64,000 nt of DNA, from NCBI RefSeq assembly GCF_014897705.1, contig NZ_JABUXV010000005.1:1-64000 (forward strand), in the 5' to 3' direction. This document shows positions 23,407 to 33,733 of the stretch, piece by piece. The stretch's first letter is position 1, and the number at the start of each line of letters is the position of its first letter. The translations under genes were made by a program, and so were the position numbers. A model generated the notes under the pieces. It was not told the origin of the DNA and did not search any database. It saw only the letters and a list, made by a program, of their open reading frames with translations. The stretch is from Brachybacterium sp. FME24. GTDB taxonomy: Bacteria > Actinomycetota > Actinomycetes > Actinomycetales > Dermabacteraceae.

Positions 23407-24240
23407 GTGACCACCACCGGAACCGTGCTCGACGAGATCATCGCCGGCGTGCGCGAAGACCTCGACGCCCGTCGGGCCCAGACCTCCGCCGCTGCGATCC
23501 GGGAGCTCGCCCAGCAGGCCGCACCGGCGCTGGACGCCCGCGCAGCCCTCCTCGGCGACGGCACCACCATGGGGCTGATCGCCGAGGTGAAGCGAGCCAG
23601 CCCGTCGAAGGGCGCCCTCGCGGACATCCCCGTCCCGGCCGAGCTCGCCGAGATCTATGCCGCGCACGGGGCCAGCGCGATCAGCGTCCTGACCGAGCAG
23701 CGCCGTTTTCGCGGCTCCCTGGCCGATCTGGACGCGGTGCGCACCCGGGTCCCGGTGCCGGTGCTGCGCAAGGATTTCGTGGTCGAGCCGTACCAGGTGT
23801 TCGAGGCCCGCGCCCACGGCGCCGACCTGGTGCTGCTGATCGTCGCCGCGCTCGAGGACCCGCTGCTGCGCGAGCTGTACGAGCTGACCGCCGAGCTCGG
23901 CATGCAGGCAGTGGTCGAGACCCATACCGACGATGAGGTCGAGCGCGCCCTCGCGCTGCAGGCAGACATCATCGGGGTCAACGCCCGCAACCTCAAGACC
24001 CTCGACGTGGATCTCGACCGGGCGGCGCACCTCCTGCGACAGATCCCCGCCGGGCCGCTCGCGATCGGGGAATCCGCAGTCGCCTCCGTCGTCGACGTCG
24101 AGGCGTACGCCGCCGCGGGGGCCGACGCCGTCCTCGTCGGCGAAGCCCTGGTCACCTCCGGTGATCCGGCCAGCGCGGTCGCCGCGTTCCGCCAGGTGGC
24201 CCGCCGTGGCCGCCCCGCCCCGGAAGGAGCTCAGGCATGA
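23407..24240 (+). CDS. trpC: Indole-3-glycerol phosphate synthase
   Basis: The 277-residue TIM-barrel enzyme closes the indole ring. Conserved blocks are [12 protein letters not shown] with the catalytic Lys, [28 protein letters not shown] (second Lys), GVNARNLKT and AIGESAVAS. Length is usual for a monofunctional TrpC; no TrpF domain is fused. The GTG start at 23407 follows AGGAGG. Overlaps trpB by ATGA. Confidence 0.97.
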   Translation: MTTTGTVLDEIIAGVREDLDARRAQTSAAAIRELAQQAAPALDARAALLGDGTTMGLIAEVKRASPSKGALADIPVPAELAEIYAAHGASAISVLTEQRRFRGSLADLDAVRTRVPVPVLRKDFVVEPYQVFEARAHGADLVLLIVAALEDPLLRELYELTAELGMQAVVETHTDDEVERALALQADIIGVNARNLKTLDVDLDRAAHLLRQIPAGPLAIGESAVASVVDVEAYAAAGADAVLVGEALVTSGDPASAVAAFRQVARRGRPAPEGAQA

Positions 24241-25589
24241 GCACCCCCGATCCCCGACCTGTCGTCACCGATCTCGCACGCCCGTTCGGTGAGCTGCGTT
24301 CCGAGGCCGGCCCCTACTTCGGGGACTTCGGCGGCCGTTTTCTCCCCGAGGCCCTGGTGCCGGCGCTCGACGAGCTGCGCGAGACCTACGAGAAGGCCGT
24401 GCTGGACCCCGAGTTCATCGCCGAGCTGCAGCGGCTGGCCCGCGAGTACACCGGCCGTCCGTCACTGCTCTCCGAGGCCCCGCGCTTCTCGCAGCTCGCC
24501 GGCGGCGCCCGCATCCTGCTCAAGCGGGAGGACCTCAACCACACCGGCAGCCACAAGATCAACAACGTGCTCGGCCAGGTGCTGCTGACCAAGCGCATGG
24601 GCAAGTCCCGCGTGATCGCCGAGACCGGAGCCGGTCAGCATGGGGTCGCGACCGCCACCGCGGCCGCGCTGTTCGGGCTGGACTGCACGATCTACATGGG
24701 CGAGGAGGACACCGAGCGCCAGGCTCTGAACGTCGCGCGCATGCGCCTGCTCGGGGCCGACGTGATCGCGGTGACGCAGGGTTCGCGCACCCTGAAGGAC
24801 GCCATCAACGAAGCGTTCCGCGACTGGGTCGCCAACGTCGAGACCACCCACTATCTGCTGGGCACCGTCGCCGGCCCCCATCCCTTCCCGGTCATGGTGC
24901 GCGACTTCCATCGGATCATCGGCGAGGAGGCCCGGGCGCAGACCCTCGACCTGGTGGGGCGGCTTCCGGACGTCGTGGTGGCCTGCGTCGGCGGCGGATC
25001 CAACGCGATGGGCATCTTCCACGCCTTCCTCGACGACGTCGACCCGCTCGTGCGATTGGTCGGCTGCGAGGCCGGCGGCGAGGGCATCTCCTCCGGCCTC
25101 CACAGCGCGACCATCGGCGGCGGCACGCCGGGGGTCCTGCACGGATCCCATAGCTTCGTGATGCAGGACGAGGACGGCCAGACCATCGCCTCGCACTCGA
25201 TCTCCGCGGGCCTGGACTATCCCAGCGTCGGGCCCGAGCACGCCTGGCTCGCCGACATCGGCCGCGCCGAGTACCGAGCGGTCGACGACGGCCCCGCCAT
25301 GGAGGCTTTCGCCCTGCTGTCGATGACCGAGGGCATCATGCCCGCGATCGAGTCCGCGCACGCCCTGGCCGGAGCGCTCGAGCTGGGCCGCGAGCTCGGT
25401 GAGGACGCGGTGATCCTGGTGAGCCTCTCGGGCCGCGGGGACAAGGACGTGGACACCGCCTCGCGCTGGTTCGGGCTGGTCGGGGAGGACTCCGGTCGCG
25501 CCGATCTCGAGGCTCTGCGCGCCCGGGCTCGCTCCACGTCCGACAGCACCGCCAGCACGTCCGAGAAGAACGGGAAGGAGACGCGATGA
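24237..25589 (+). CDS. trpB: Tryptophan synthase beta chain
   Basis: The 450-residue PLP enzyme condenses indole with serine. Lys107 in HTGSHKINN binds [18 protein letters not shown] is the ammonia/substrate loop, and VGGGSNAMG binds the PLP phosphate. Its C-terminus carries about 30 extra Ser/Thr/Asp-rich residues beyond the usual TrpB. GGAAGGAG precedes the ATG. Overlaps trpA. Confidence 0.98.
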   Translation: MSTPDPRPVVTDLARPFGELRSEAGPYFGDFGGRFLPEALVPALDELRETYEKAVLDPEFIAELQRLAREYTGRPSLLSEAPRFSQLAGGARILLKREDLNHTGSHKINNVLGQVLLTKRMGKSRVIAETGAGQHGVATATAAALFGLDCTIYMGEEDTERQALNVARMRLLGADVIAVTQGSRTLKDAINEAFRDWVANVETTHYLLGTVAGPHPFPVMVRDFHRIIGEEARAQTLDLVGRLPDVVVACVGGGSNAMGIFHAFLDDVDPLVRLVGCEAGGEGISSGLHSATIGGGTPGVLHGSHSFVMQDEDGQTIASHSISAGLDYPSVGPEHAWLADIGRAEYRAVDDGPAMEAFALLSMTEGIMPAIESAHALAGALELGRELGEDAVILVSLSGRGDKDVDTASRWFGLVGEDSGRADLEALRARARSTSDSTASTSEKNGKETR

Positions 25590-26419
25590 CCGCCCTCGAC
25601 ACCCACCGGTTGCGCGCGGCGGACGCCCTGGACGTCGCCCGCGCCGAGAACCGCGCCGCCCTGATCGGCTATCTGCCCGTCGGCTACCCGGACCTGGCCG
25701 GCTCGATCGAGGCCGCGCGCGTCCTGATCGACCACGGCGCCGACATGATCGAGCTGGGTCTGCCGTACTCCGATCCGGTGATGGACGGCCCGGTCATCCA
25801 GAAGGCTGCTTCTGCAGCGCTGCGCGGCGGCGTCCGCACCCGTCATGTGCTCGAGGCCGTCGAAGCACTCTCCGGCCGCGGCGCCGCGATCCTCGTGATG
25901 TCCTACTGGAATCCGGTGCTCGCGTATGGCCCGAATGCCTTTGCGCGCGACCTCGCGGCAGCCGGTGGCGCCGGCGTGATCACCCCTGACCTGATCCCCG
26001 ACGAGGGCGCCGACTGGATCGCCGCGAGCGAGGAGCATGGCGTGGACCGCGTCTTCCTCGTCGCGCCCAGCTCGCCGCCGGATCGACTTGCCCATGTGGT
26101 GTCCCACACACGCGGTTTCGTCTACGCGGCGAGCACCATGGGTGTCACCGGGACCAGGGCCAGCGTGTCTGCGGCCACCGAGGGCCTGGTCGCGCGCACC
26201 CGGGAGGCCGGTGCCGAGAACGTCTGCGTCGGTCTCGGCGTCTCGAACGGTGAACAGGCCTCGCAGGTGGGGGCGTACGCTGATGGAGTGATCGTGGGTT
26301 CGGCCTTCGTGCGTGCGCTCCTGGATCATGAGGGTGACGCCCCGGCGGCCCGCACTGCTCTGGCCACCGTGACCGACGATCTGCGTGCAGGCGTCGAGCG
26401 CTCTCGAACCCGGCAGTGA
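25586..26419 (+). CDS. trpA: Tryptophan synthase alpha chain
   Basis: The 277-residue TIM-barrel subunit cleaves indole-3-glycerol phosphate to indole, which tunnels to TrpB. The catalytic Glu is in [17 protein letters not shown] and the catalytic Asp in the [12 protein letters not shown] segment; GVGVSNG-like [10 protein letters not shown] is the phosphate-binding region. AAGGAG precedes the ATG, which overlaps the trpB stop. It closes the trp operon; an inverted repeat follows. Confidence 0.97.
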   Translation: MTALDTHRLRAADALDVARAENRAALIGYLPVGYPDLAGSIEAARVLIDHGADMIELGLPYSDPVMDGPVIQKAASAALRGGVRTRHVLEAVEALSGRGAAILVMSYWNPVLAYGPNAFARDLAAAGGAGVITPDLIPDEGADWIAASEEHGVDRVFLVAPSSPPDRLAHVVSHTRGFVYAASTMGVTGTRASVSAATEGLVARTREAGAENVCVGLGVSNGEQASQVGAYADGVIVGSAFVRALLDHEGDAPAARTALATVTDDLRAGVERSRTRQ

Positions 26420-26445
26420 CGAACGCTTTGCAGTGACCAGGGGAC

Positions 26446-26464
26446 GCGACGATCGGATCGTCGC
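26446..26464. terminator. Inverted repeat between trpA and lgt
   Basis: GCGACGATC-G-GATCGTCGC is a perfect 19-bp inverted repeat 26 bases after trpA. As RNA it could form a 7-bp stem with a five-base loop, a weak terminator or processing site. As DNA it could be an operator for lgt, which starts 66 bp further on. Confidence 0.4.
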
Positions 26465-26530
26465 CGCCGCCATGGTCTCGGAACGACCAGCACGCCGCGA
26501 TGAGCGGCACCAGCAGTGAGGAGCCCGGAC

Positions 26531-27460
26531 ATGATCCCCAGCCCGTCCATCTCCTCGGTGTCCCTGGGGCCGCTCACGGTGCACTTCTACGCCATCAGCA
26601 TCCTGGCCGGCATCGGCCTGGCCCTGTGGTGGGCCACGAAGCGCTGGGAACGGCGCGGCGGCAGCGGAGACGACCTGTTCGACATCGTCTTCGTCGCGAT
26701 CATCGCCGGCATCGTGGGTTCGCGCATCTGGCACGTCCTGACCTCCCCTGAGCCCTTCTTCGGCGCGGGGGGCGACCCGATGGCCGTGTTCTACATCTGG
26801 CAGGGCGGTCTCGCGATCTACGGCGGCGTCGCCGGCGGCGCCCTCGCGGTGTGGATCATGGCCCGGGTGAAGAAGGTGTCGTTCATCGCCCTGGCCGACA
26901 CCATCGGCCCGACGATCATGGCGGCCCAGATCCTCGGCCGCTTCGGGAACTGGTTCAACCAGGAGCTGTACGGCCCGGCGCTGGACACCTGGTGGGCCTG
27001 GAAGGTCACCTGCGTGACCAACGGGCAGACCATCGGTGGCTGCATCCCCGGCACGTATCACCCCACGTTCCTCTACGAGCAGCTGTGGAACCTCGCCGGC
27101 CTGGCGGGCCTGCTGCTTCTGAGCCGGCGCTTCGCCTGGGGCGGAGGCCGCATCTTCTGGGCCTATGTCGCGATCTACTCGACCGGACGCGCCTGGATCG
27201 ATGCGATCCGCAGCGAGCCCGTGCTGATGGTGGGACCGCTGCGCATCCACACCCTGGTCGCGATCGTCATGGCCCTCGTGGGCATCGGCGTGTTCGTGTA
27301 TCTCAGCCACCGCAAGCGCCAGCGCGGGGGAGAGGTCGTCGCCGCGGACGGCTCCTTCGAGCTGTTCGCGCAGACCGCGGGCAACGGCCCGGACGAGGAC
27401 GAGGTCGAGAAGTCCGGGACTCCTCCTTCCACGGGTGAGGACCCCTCACCCGGCCCTTAG
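26531..27460 (+). CDS. lgt: Prolipoprotein diacylglyceryl transferase
   Basis: The 309-residue integral membrane enzyme transfers diacylglycerol to the lipobox cysteine of prolipoproteins. About seven hydrophobic helices are visible. The Lgt signature ILGRFGNWFNQELYG and the upstream YIWQGGLAIYGGVAGG block are present; YHPTFLYEQLWNLAG and a terminal acidic Ser/Glu-rich tail follow. The ATG at 26531 is preferred over a GTG at 26516 because GAGGAG lies seven bases upstream. It follows trpA, a common actinobacterial arrangement. Confidence 0.95.
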   Translation: MIPSPSISSVSLGPLTVHFYAISILAGIGLALWWATKRWERRGGSGDDLFDIVFVAIIAGIVGSRIWHVLTSPEPFFGAGGDPMAVFYIWQGGLAIYGGVAGGALAVWIMARVKKVSFIALADTIGPTIMAAQILGRFGNWFNQELYGPALDTWWAWKVTCVTNGQTIGGCIPGTYHPTFLYEQLWNLAGLAGLLLLSRRFAWGGGRIFWAYVAIYSTGRAWIDAIRSEPVLMVGPLRIHTLVAIVMALVGIGVFVYLSHRKRQRGGEVVAADGSFELFAQTAGNGPDEDEVEKSGTPPSTGEDPSPGP

Positions 27461-27579
27461 GGCGCTCTGGAACCCGCGCGACGCAGATCGCCAGGACGGG
27501 AACCCGTGCCCGGGACCGGGAAGTCGTCGAAATCCGACGCCCCCGCCACCGGCCGCCCGCCTGAAAGGGCTTCACGCTC

Positions 27580-30500
27580 ATGCGTCCTCTTGATTCCCGT
27601 TTCACCCGTTTCCCGAGCCCCCAGGGCCTCTACCACCCGGCCAGCGAGGTCGACTCCTGCGGCGTGGCGATGATCGCCACCCTCCGTGGTCGCGCCGGCC
27701 ACGACATCGTCGAGCATGCCCTCACGGCGCTGCGCAACCTCGAGCACCGCGGTGCGGTCGGTGCGGAGGAGGACACCGGTGACGGCACCGGCATCATGGT
27801 GCAACTGCCCGATGCCTTCCTGCGCGAAGTCAGCGGCCTGGATCTGCCGCCGCTGGGCTCCTATGCCGCGGGCATCGCGTTCCTCCCGCGGGACGAGTCG
27901 GGCCGACGCGAGGCGATGGACGCCCTCGACGTGATCGCCTCGGACGAGGGCCTGCGCGTCCTCGGCCAGCGCCAGGTGCCCATCACCGAGGGGCTCGTCG
28001 GCCCGTCCGCCGAGGCGGTCCGCCCCGATTTCGTCCAGATCTTCCTCGCCGACGGCGCCGGCGAGCGCAGCGGGATCGAGCTCGAGCGCGCGGCCTTCGC
28101 GGTGCGTCGCCGCGTCGAGCACACCACCGGCGCCTACTTCCCCTCGCTGTCGACCCGCGTGATGGTCTACAAGGGCATGCTCACGCCGGCCCAGCTCGAC
28201 GAGTTCTATCCTGACCTGCAGGATCCTCGCTTCGCCTCGGAGCTGGCGATCGTGCATTCCCGGTTCTCCACGAACACGTTCCCCGCCTGGCCCCTCGCGC
28301 ACCCGTTCCGGTCACTCGCCCACAACGGGGAGATCAATACCGTCATCGGCAACCGCAATCGCCTGCGCGCCGCTGAGGGCAGCATGCGCACCGATGCCTT
28401 CGGCGAGGATTTCGAGCGGCTGCTGCCGGTGAACACCCCCGGCGCGTCGGACTCGGCAGGCCTGGACGAGGTGCTCGAACTGCTGCACCTCTCGGGCCGC
28501 TCCCTCCCGCATGCCCTCATGATGCTCATCCCGGAACCCTGGGAGAACGACGAGTCGATGGATCCGGACCTGCGGGCGTTCTACGAGTTCCACGCGTCGC
28601 TGCAGGAACCGTGGGACGGGCCCGCGTCGGTGGTCTTCACCGACGGCACGCAGGTCGGCGCCCGCCTGGATCGCAACGGCCTGCGACCGCTGCGCTACTG
28701 GGTCACCGACGAGGACCTCGTGGTGCTCGGCTCCGAGACCGGGCTGATCGACGTCCCCCGCAGTTCGATCGTGCGCACCGGGCGGGTGGCGCCGGGGGAG
28801 ATCTTCCTGGTGGACCTCGCCTCCCGGGAGATCGTGCCCAGTCGGGAGCTCAAGCAGGCCATCGCCACCGAGCACCCGTACGGCACCTGGGTGCGCGAGC
28901 AGAAGGTGAACCTCGCGGATCTCCCCGTACGCGAGCACATCATCCACTCCAGATCCTCCGTGGTGCGGCGCCAGCAGACGTTCGGGTACACCGAGGAGGA
29001 GCTGCGGGTGCTGCTGGCACCGATGGCCGCGAAAGGCGCGGAGCCGCTCGGCGCGATGGGGACGGACACCCCGATCGCCGTGCTCTCGGAGCGGCCGCGG
29101 TTGCTGTTCGACTACTTCACGCAGATGTTCGCGCAAGTGACGAATCCTCCGCTGGACTCGCTGCGCGAGGAGATCGTGACCTCCCTGCGAGGGACCATCG
29201 GCCACTCCAGGAACCTGCTGGATGCGACGGCGCAGCACGCCCGCCAGCTCGCCCTGGACTTCCCGATCCTCGACAACGACCAACTGGCGACGATCGTGGC
29301 GGTCGATGCGCACCCCGGCACCGCCGATCTGCACACCGTGGTCCTGCGCGGCCTCTACCCGGTCGGCGGCGGCACCGCCGCCCTCGAGGCCCGCCTGCAC
29401 GAGATCTGCGAGGAGGCGGTGGCCGCGATCGACGACGGGGCCACGTTCCTGGTGCTCTCGGACCGGGATGCCAACCAGGTGCTCGCCCCGATCCCGTCCC
29501 TCCTGCTGACCAGCGCCGTCCAGCACCACCTGGTGCGCACCGGCCGGCGCACGGCGGCCGGGCTCATCGTGGAGGCAGGTGACGTCCGGGAGGTCCACCA
29601 CGCGGCCCTGCTGATCGGCTACGGCGCGAGTGCGATCAACCCGTACCTGGCCATGGAGAGCGTCGAGGAGCTCGTGCGCCGCGGCGTCCTCAGCGACATC
29701 GAGCCCGAGCAGGCGGTGCGGAATCTCAATACGGCCCTCGGCAAGGGGGTCCTGAAGATCATGTCGAAGATGGGTATCGCCACCGTCGCGTCCTACCGTG
29801 GTGCACAGATCTTCGAGGCGGTCGGGCTCTCGCAGGGACTCGTGGACACGTGGTTCCCCGGCACCGTCAGCCGCATCGGCGGCATCTCCCTGGACGTCAT
29901 CGCGCAGGAGAACGCTGCTCGCCACGCCCTGGCCTACCCGATCGACGGCGACCGGCCCGCGCACCGGAACCTGCCCGTCGGCGGGGAGTACCAGTGGCGT
30001 CGCGAAGGCGAGCCGCATCTGTTCACCCCCGAGGCCGTCTTCCGCCTGCAGCATTCGACCCGCAACCGGCAGTACGACGAGTTCCGGCGCTATACCGACG
30101 AGGTCGACGACCAGCACGAGCGGCTGATGACGATCCGTGGCCTGATGAGGCTGCGCACCGGAGAGCTCGACCCGATCCCGCTTGAGGAGGTCGAGCCGGT
30201 CGCAGCGATCACGCGCCGGTTCATGACCGGTGCGATGAGCTACGGCTCGATCTCGCAGGAGGCTCACGAGACCCTCGCGATCGCCATGAACCGGCTGGGC
30301 GGGATGTCCAACAGCGGCGAGGGCGGCGAGGATCCCGAGCGCCTGCGCGACCCCGAGCGGCGCAGTGCGATCAAGCAGATCGCCTCCGGGCGCTTCGGGG
30401 TCACCAGCGAGTACCTCACGTTCGCGCGGGACATCCAGATCAAGATCGCCCAGGGTGCCAAGCCCGGCGAGGGCGGGCAGCTGCCCCCGGAGAAGGTGTA

Positions 30501-32160
30501 CCCGTGGATCGCGCGCACCCGGCACTCGACCCCGGGCATCGGCCTGATCTCGCCGCCGCCGCACCACGACATCTATTCGATCGAGGACCTCGCACAGCTG
30601 ATCCACGACGCGAAGAGCGCGAACCCCGCGGCGCGTGTCCACGTCAAGCTGGTCTCCCGCTTCGGGGTCGGCACTGTCGCGGCGGGCGTCTCCAAGTCCC
30701 ATGCGGATGTGGTGCTGATCTCCGGCCACGACGGGGGCACCGGCGCCAGCCCGCTGAACTCCCTCAAGCACGCCGGCACCCCCTGGGAGCTGGGTCTGGC
30801 CGAGACGCAGCAGACCCTGCTGCTGAACGGGCTGCGCGACCGCATCACGGTGCAGGTCGACGGGCAGATGAAGACCGGGCGCGACGTCGTCATCGCCGCC
30901 CTGCTGGGTGCCGAGGAGTACGGCTTCGCCTCCGCCCCGCTGGTCGTCTCCGGCTGCGTGATGATGCGCGTGTGCCATCTGGACACCTGTCCGGTGGGCG
31001 TCGCCACGCAGAACCCGGAACTGCGGTCGCGCTTCACCGGCAGCGCGGACCACGTGGTGACCTTCTTCCAGTTCGTCGCGGAGCAGGTGCGCGAGCATCT
31101 CGCGGCGCTCGGACTGCGCTCCCTGGACGAGGCCGTCGGCCGAAGCGACCTGCTGTCCCTGCGCCAGGACGCGCGCGCCGGGTCCGTGCTCGGCGCCGCC
31201 AAGCGCGAGGGACTCGATCTCGAGGCGGTTCTCGCGGCCCCCGTCGTCCACGAGGGTGACTTCCCGCGGCGACGTCGCGGTCAGGATCACCAGCTGGAGC
31301 GGGCCGCGGACCATCCCTGGATCGAGCAGGCGGCCGAAGTGATCGACGGCGGACAGCCGTCGGTGCGGATCACAGACACCATCCGCAATGTCCAGCGCAG
31401 CACAGGCACGCTGCTGGGACACGAGGTCACCCGTCGCACCGGCGGGACCGGCCTGCCGGAGGACTCCATCGTGCTGGACCTCGAGGGCACCGGTGGGCAG
31501 TCCTTCGGGGCGTTCCTCCCGCAGGGGGTGAGCATGCACCTGACGGGCGATGCCAACGACTACGTCGGCAAGGGACTCTCCGGCGGCGTGATCGCCGTCG
31601 GGCACGGCGCCGGCACGGAGCCCTCCGTGACCTCCGCCCCGATCGCGGGCAACACCTGCGCCTACGGGGCCACCAGCGGACGGCTTCTCCTCGCCGGATC
31701 GGCGGGGGAGCGGTTCGGGGTGCGCAACTCCGGGGCCACCCTGGTCGCCGAGGGGATCGGGGATCACGGTGCGGAGTACATGACCGGTGGCGTGGTGCTC
31801 ATCCTGGGCCCCACCGGTCGCAACCTGGGCGCCGGCATGAGCGGCGGCACCCTGTTCGTCCTCGACCTCGACCGCGCGATGCTGAATCCCCAGGACGCCG
31901 CGACCTTCGAGATCACTCCGGTGCGCGAGGACCACCGCGGATTCGTGCTCGAGGCGATCTCCGAGCACGCGCGCCGCACCGGGTCGGACCGGGCGGCCGC
32001 TCTGCTGGCCGACCCCACCGAGCTGCTGGCTCGGATCACCGAGATCGCGCCCCGCGCCTTCCTGCGCATCACCGGGATCCGCGAGGACGCCCTGGCCCAG
32101 GGGATCGACCCCGATTCGAACGACGTCTGGAACGAGATCATGGAGAACACTCATGGCTGA
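27580..32160 (+). CDS. gltB: Glutamate synthase, large subunit
   Basis: The 1526-residue GOGAT alpha subunit transfers the glutamine amide to 2-oxoglutarate. A propeptide of 26 residues precedes the catalytic Cys27 in EVDSCGVAMIATL, giving an N-terminal-nucleophile glutaminase after processing. FMN-binding synthase domain includes GEGGEDPER and QGAKPGEGGQLP. The [3Fe-4S] cysteines are in CVMMRVCHLDTCPVGVATQ. The C-terminal GXGXG beta-helix closes the protein. AAAGGG lies upstream of the ATG. gltD overlaps its end by eight bases. Confidence 0.97.
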   Translation: MRPLDSRFTRFPSPQGLYHPASEVDSCGVAMIATLRGRAGHDIVEHALTALRNLEHRGAVGAEEDTGDGTGIMVQLPDAFLREVSGLDLPPLGSYAAGIAFLPRDESGRREAMDALDVIASDEGLRVLGQRQVPITEGLVGPSAEAVRPDFVQIFLADGAGERSGIELERAAFAVRRRVEHTTGAYFPSLSTRVMVYKGMLTPAQLDEFYPDLQDPRFASELAIVHSRFSTNTFPAWPLAHPFRSLAHNGEINTVIGNRNRLRAAEGSMRTDAFGEDFERLLPVNTPGASDSAGLDEVLELLHLSGRSLPHALMMLIPEPWENDESMDPDLRAFYEFHASLQEPWDGPASVVFTDGTQVGARLDRNGLRPLRYWVTDEDLVVLGSETGLIDVPRSSIVRTGRVAPGEIFLVDLASREIVPSRELKQAIATEHPYGTWVREQKVNLADLPVREHIIHSRSSVVRRQQTFGYTEEELRVLLAPMAAKGAEPLGAMGTDTPIAVLSERPRLLFDYFTQMFAQVTNPPLDSLREEIVTSLRGTIGHSRNLLDATAQHARQLALDFPILDNDQLATIVAVDAHPGTADLHTVVLRGLYPVGGGTAALEARLHEICEEAVAAIDDGATFLVLSDRDANQVLAPIPSLLLTSAVQHHLVRTGRRTAAGLIVEAGDVREVHHAALLIGYGASAINPYLAMESVEELVRRGVLSDIEPEQAVRNLNTALGKGVLKIMSKMGIATVASYRGAQIFEAVGLSQGLVDTWFPGTVSRIGGISLDVIAQENAARHALAYPIDGDRPAHRNLPVGGEYQWRREGEPHLFTPEAVFRLQHSTRNRQYDEFRRYTDEVDDQHERLMTIRGLMRLRTGELDPIPLEEVEPVAAITRRFMTGAMSYGSISQEAHETLAIAMNRLGGMSNSGEGGEDPERLRDPERRSAIKQIASGRFGVTSEYLTFARDIQIKIAQGAKPGEGGQLPPEKVYPWIARTRHSTPGIGLISPPPHHDIYSIEDLAQLIHDAKSANPAARVHVKLVSRFGVGTVAAGVSKSHADVVLISGHDGGTGASPLNSLKHAGTPWELGLAETQQTLLLNGLRDRITVQVDGQMKTGRDVVIAALLGAEEYGFASAPLVVSGCVMMRVCHLDTCPVGVATQNPELRSRFTGSADHVVTFFQFVAEQVREHLAALGLRSLDEAVGRSDLLSLRQDARAGSVLGAAKREGLDLEAVLAAPVVHEGDFPRRRRGQDHQLERAADHPWIEQAAEVIDGGQPSVRITDTIRNVQRSTGTLLGHEVTRRTGGTGLPEDSIVLDLEGTGGQSFGAFLPQGVSMHLTGDANDYVGKGLSGGVIAVGHGAGTEPSVTSAPIAGNTCAYGATSGRLLLAGSAGERFGVRNSGATLVAEGIGDHGAEYMTGGVVLILGPTGRNLGAGMSGGTLFVLDLDRAMLNPQDAATFEITPVREDHRGFVLEAISEHARRTGSDRAAALLADPTELLARITEIAPRAFLRITGIREDALAQGIDPDSNDVWNEIMENTHG

Positions 32161-33631
32161 TCCTCGTGGATTCCTGAGATACCGCGACCGCGAGCTTCCC
32201 GCACGCAGGCCGGTGCCGTTGCGCCTGATGGACTGGCGCGAGGTGTACGAGGCGCGGGAGAAGGGGACGCTGGATGTCGTCTCCCGCCAGGCCGGACGCT
32301 GCATGAACTGCGGCATCCCGTTCTGTCATCAGGGGTGCCCGCTGGGCAACCTGATCCCGGAATGGAACGACCTGGTCTACCGCGATGACTGGCGGGAGGC
32401 GAGCGAGCGTCTGCACGCGACCAACAACTTCCCGGAGTTCACCGGCCGTGCCTGCCCGGCGCCGTGCGAGTCCAGCTGCGTGCTGGGCATCAACCAGCCC
32501 CCGGTGACCATCAAGAACGTCGAGGTCTCCATCATCGATCGCGCCTTCGAGGACGGCTGGGTCGAGCCCGTCGAGGCCTCCCGTCAGACCGGCCGGGCAG
32601 TGGCCGTGGTCGGTTCCGGACCGGCCGGGCTGGCGGCCGCCCAGCAGCTCACCCGTGCCGGCCACTTCGTGGTGGTCCTCGAACGCGATGACCGTCTCGG
32701 CGGTCTGCTGCGCTACGGCATCCCGGAGTTCAAGCTCGAGAAGCGTCATATCGATCGGCGTCTGCAGCAGATGCGCGCCGAAGGCACCAAGTTCCGCAGC
32801 GGCGTCGAGGTCGGCGGGGACGGCGAGGACGCGCTGACGATCCAGGAGCTGCGTTCCCGCTTCGACGCGGTGGTGCTCGCCACCGGGGCCAGCGCCCCCC
32901 GAGAGCTTCCGGTCCCGGGTCGGGATGCGAGCGGGATCCACCCCGCGATGGAGTACCTGACCCAGGCGAACCGCCTCGTGGAGGGAGACTGGATCGGGGA
33001 CCAGATCTCCGCGCAGGGCAAGGACGTCGTGATCATCGGCGGTGGCGACACCGGCGCGGACTGCCTCGGCACCGCCCTGCGTCAAGGGGCGCGCTCGGTG
33101 ACCACGCTCGCCATCGGCACGCAGCCGCCCGCCGAGCGCGACGAGAGCCAGCCCTGGCCCACGCATCCCGTGCTGTTCGAGGTCTCCACCGCTCACGAGG
33201 AGGGCGGCGGACGTTCCTACCTGGCTTCGACGACCGGTTTCGAGGTCGACGAGCACGGCGCGGTGACCGGGCTGAAGGTGGCCCGGACCCAGTTCCGCGA
33301 CGGGAAGCGGGAACCCACTCCGGGCACCGAGACCGTGCTGCCCGCCACCCTGGTGCTCCTCGCGATGGGATTCACGGGAACCCAGGAGGACGGGCTGCCG
33401 GCCGCGCTCGGAGCGGACCTCACCTCGCGCGGGAACATCGTGCACGACGAGAACTGGTCCACGACCGCCCCCGGTGTGTTCACGGCGGGAGACTGCGCAC
33501 GAGGCCAGAGCCTGATCGTGTGGGCGATCGCGGAGGGTCGCGCCTGCGCGGCGGCGGTGGATCGCCATCTCATGGGCAGCACATCCCTCCCCGCCCCCGT
33601 GAGCCCCGGCGAGAAGCCCGTCACGGTGTGA
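32153..33631 (+). CDS. gltD: Glutamate synthase, small subunit
   Basis: The 492-residue beta subunit oxidises NADPH and passes electrons to GltB. The N-terminal domain has two cysteine clusters, CMNCGIPFCHQGCPLGN and CPAPCESSC, for [4Fe-4S] centres. FAD and NADPH Rossmann motifs are VAVVGSGPAGLAAAQQL near residue 145 and VVIIGGGDTGADCLG near 292. The ATG overlaps gltB by eight bases, so equal production is likely. Confidence 0.97.
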   Translation: MADPRGFLRYRDRELPARRPVPLRLMDWREVYEAREKGTLDVVSRQAGRCMNCGIPFCHQGCPLGNLIPEWNDLVYRDDWREASERLHATNNFPEFTGRACPAPCESSCVLGINQPPVTIKNVEVSIIDRAFEDGWVEPVEASRQTGRAVAVVGSGPAGLAAAQQLTRAGHFVVVLERDDRLGGLLRYGIPEFKLEKRHIDRRLQQMRAEGTKFRSGVEVGGDGEDALTIQELRSRFDAVVLATGASAPRELPVPGRDASGIHPAMEYLTQANRLVEGDWIGDQISAQGKDVVIIGGGDTGADCLGTALRQGARSVTTLAIGTQPPAERDESQPWPTHPVLFEVSTAHEEGGGRSYLASTTGFEVDEHGAVTGLKVARTQFRDGKREPTPGTETVLPATLVLLAMGFTGTQEDGLPAALGADLTSRGNIVHDENWSTTAPGVFTAGDCARGQSLIVWAIAEGRACAAAVDRHLMGSTSLPAPVSPGEKPVTV

Positions 33632-33657
33632 AACACTAGGGGCGACCACGCGATGCT

Positions 33658-33703
33658 GCGGCCCGTCCGGCGGCGCTGTCTGTGGTGCCTGCCGGCGGGC
33701 CGC
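33658..33703 (+). terminator. Hairpin in the gltD-pyk gap
   Basis: GCGGCCCG-T-CCGGC pairs with GCCGGCGGGCCGC across a 19-base loop (13 bp plus a bulged T), 27 bases after gltD and 31 bases before pyk. It may terminate gltBD or be a structured pyk leader. No T-run follows. Confidence 0.45.
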
Positions 33704-33733
33704 GGCCCTTACCAGAACTACAGATGGGTTGAC

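Noticed and set aside
26420-26530. Small gene between trpA and lgt
   Set aside because: Short frames there lack a start with ribosome site and any conservation; the stretch holds only an inverted repeat and the lgt leader.
28312-32316. Very long minus-strand open frame opposite gltB/gltD
   Set aside because: Antisense shadow of two clear genes; low-complexity composition rich in Gly, Ala, Arg, His and Asp with no domain.
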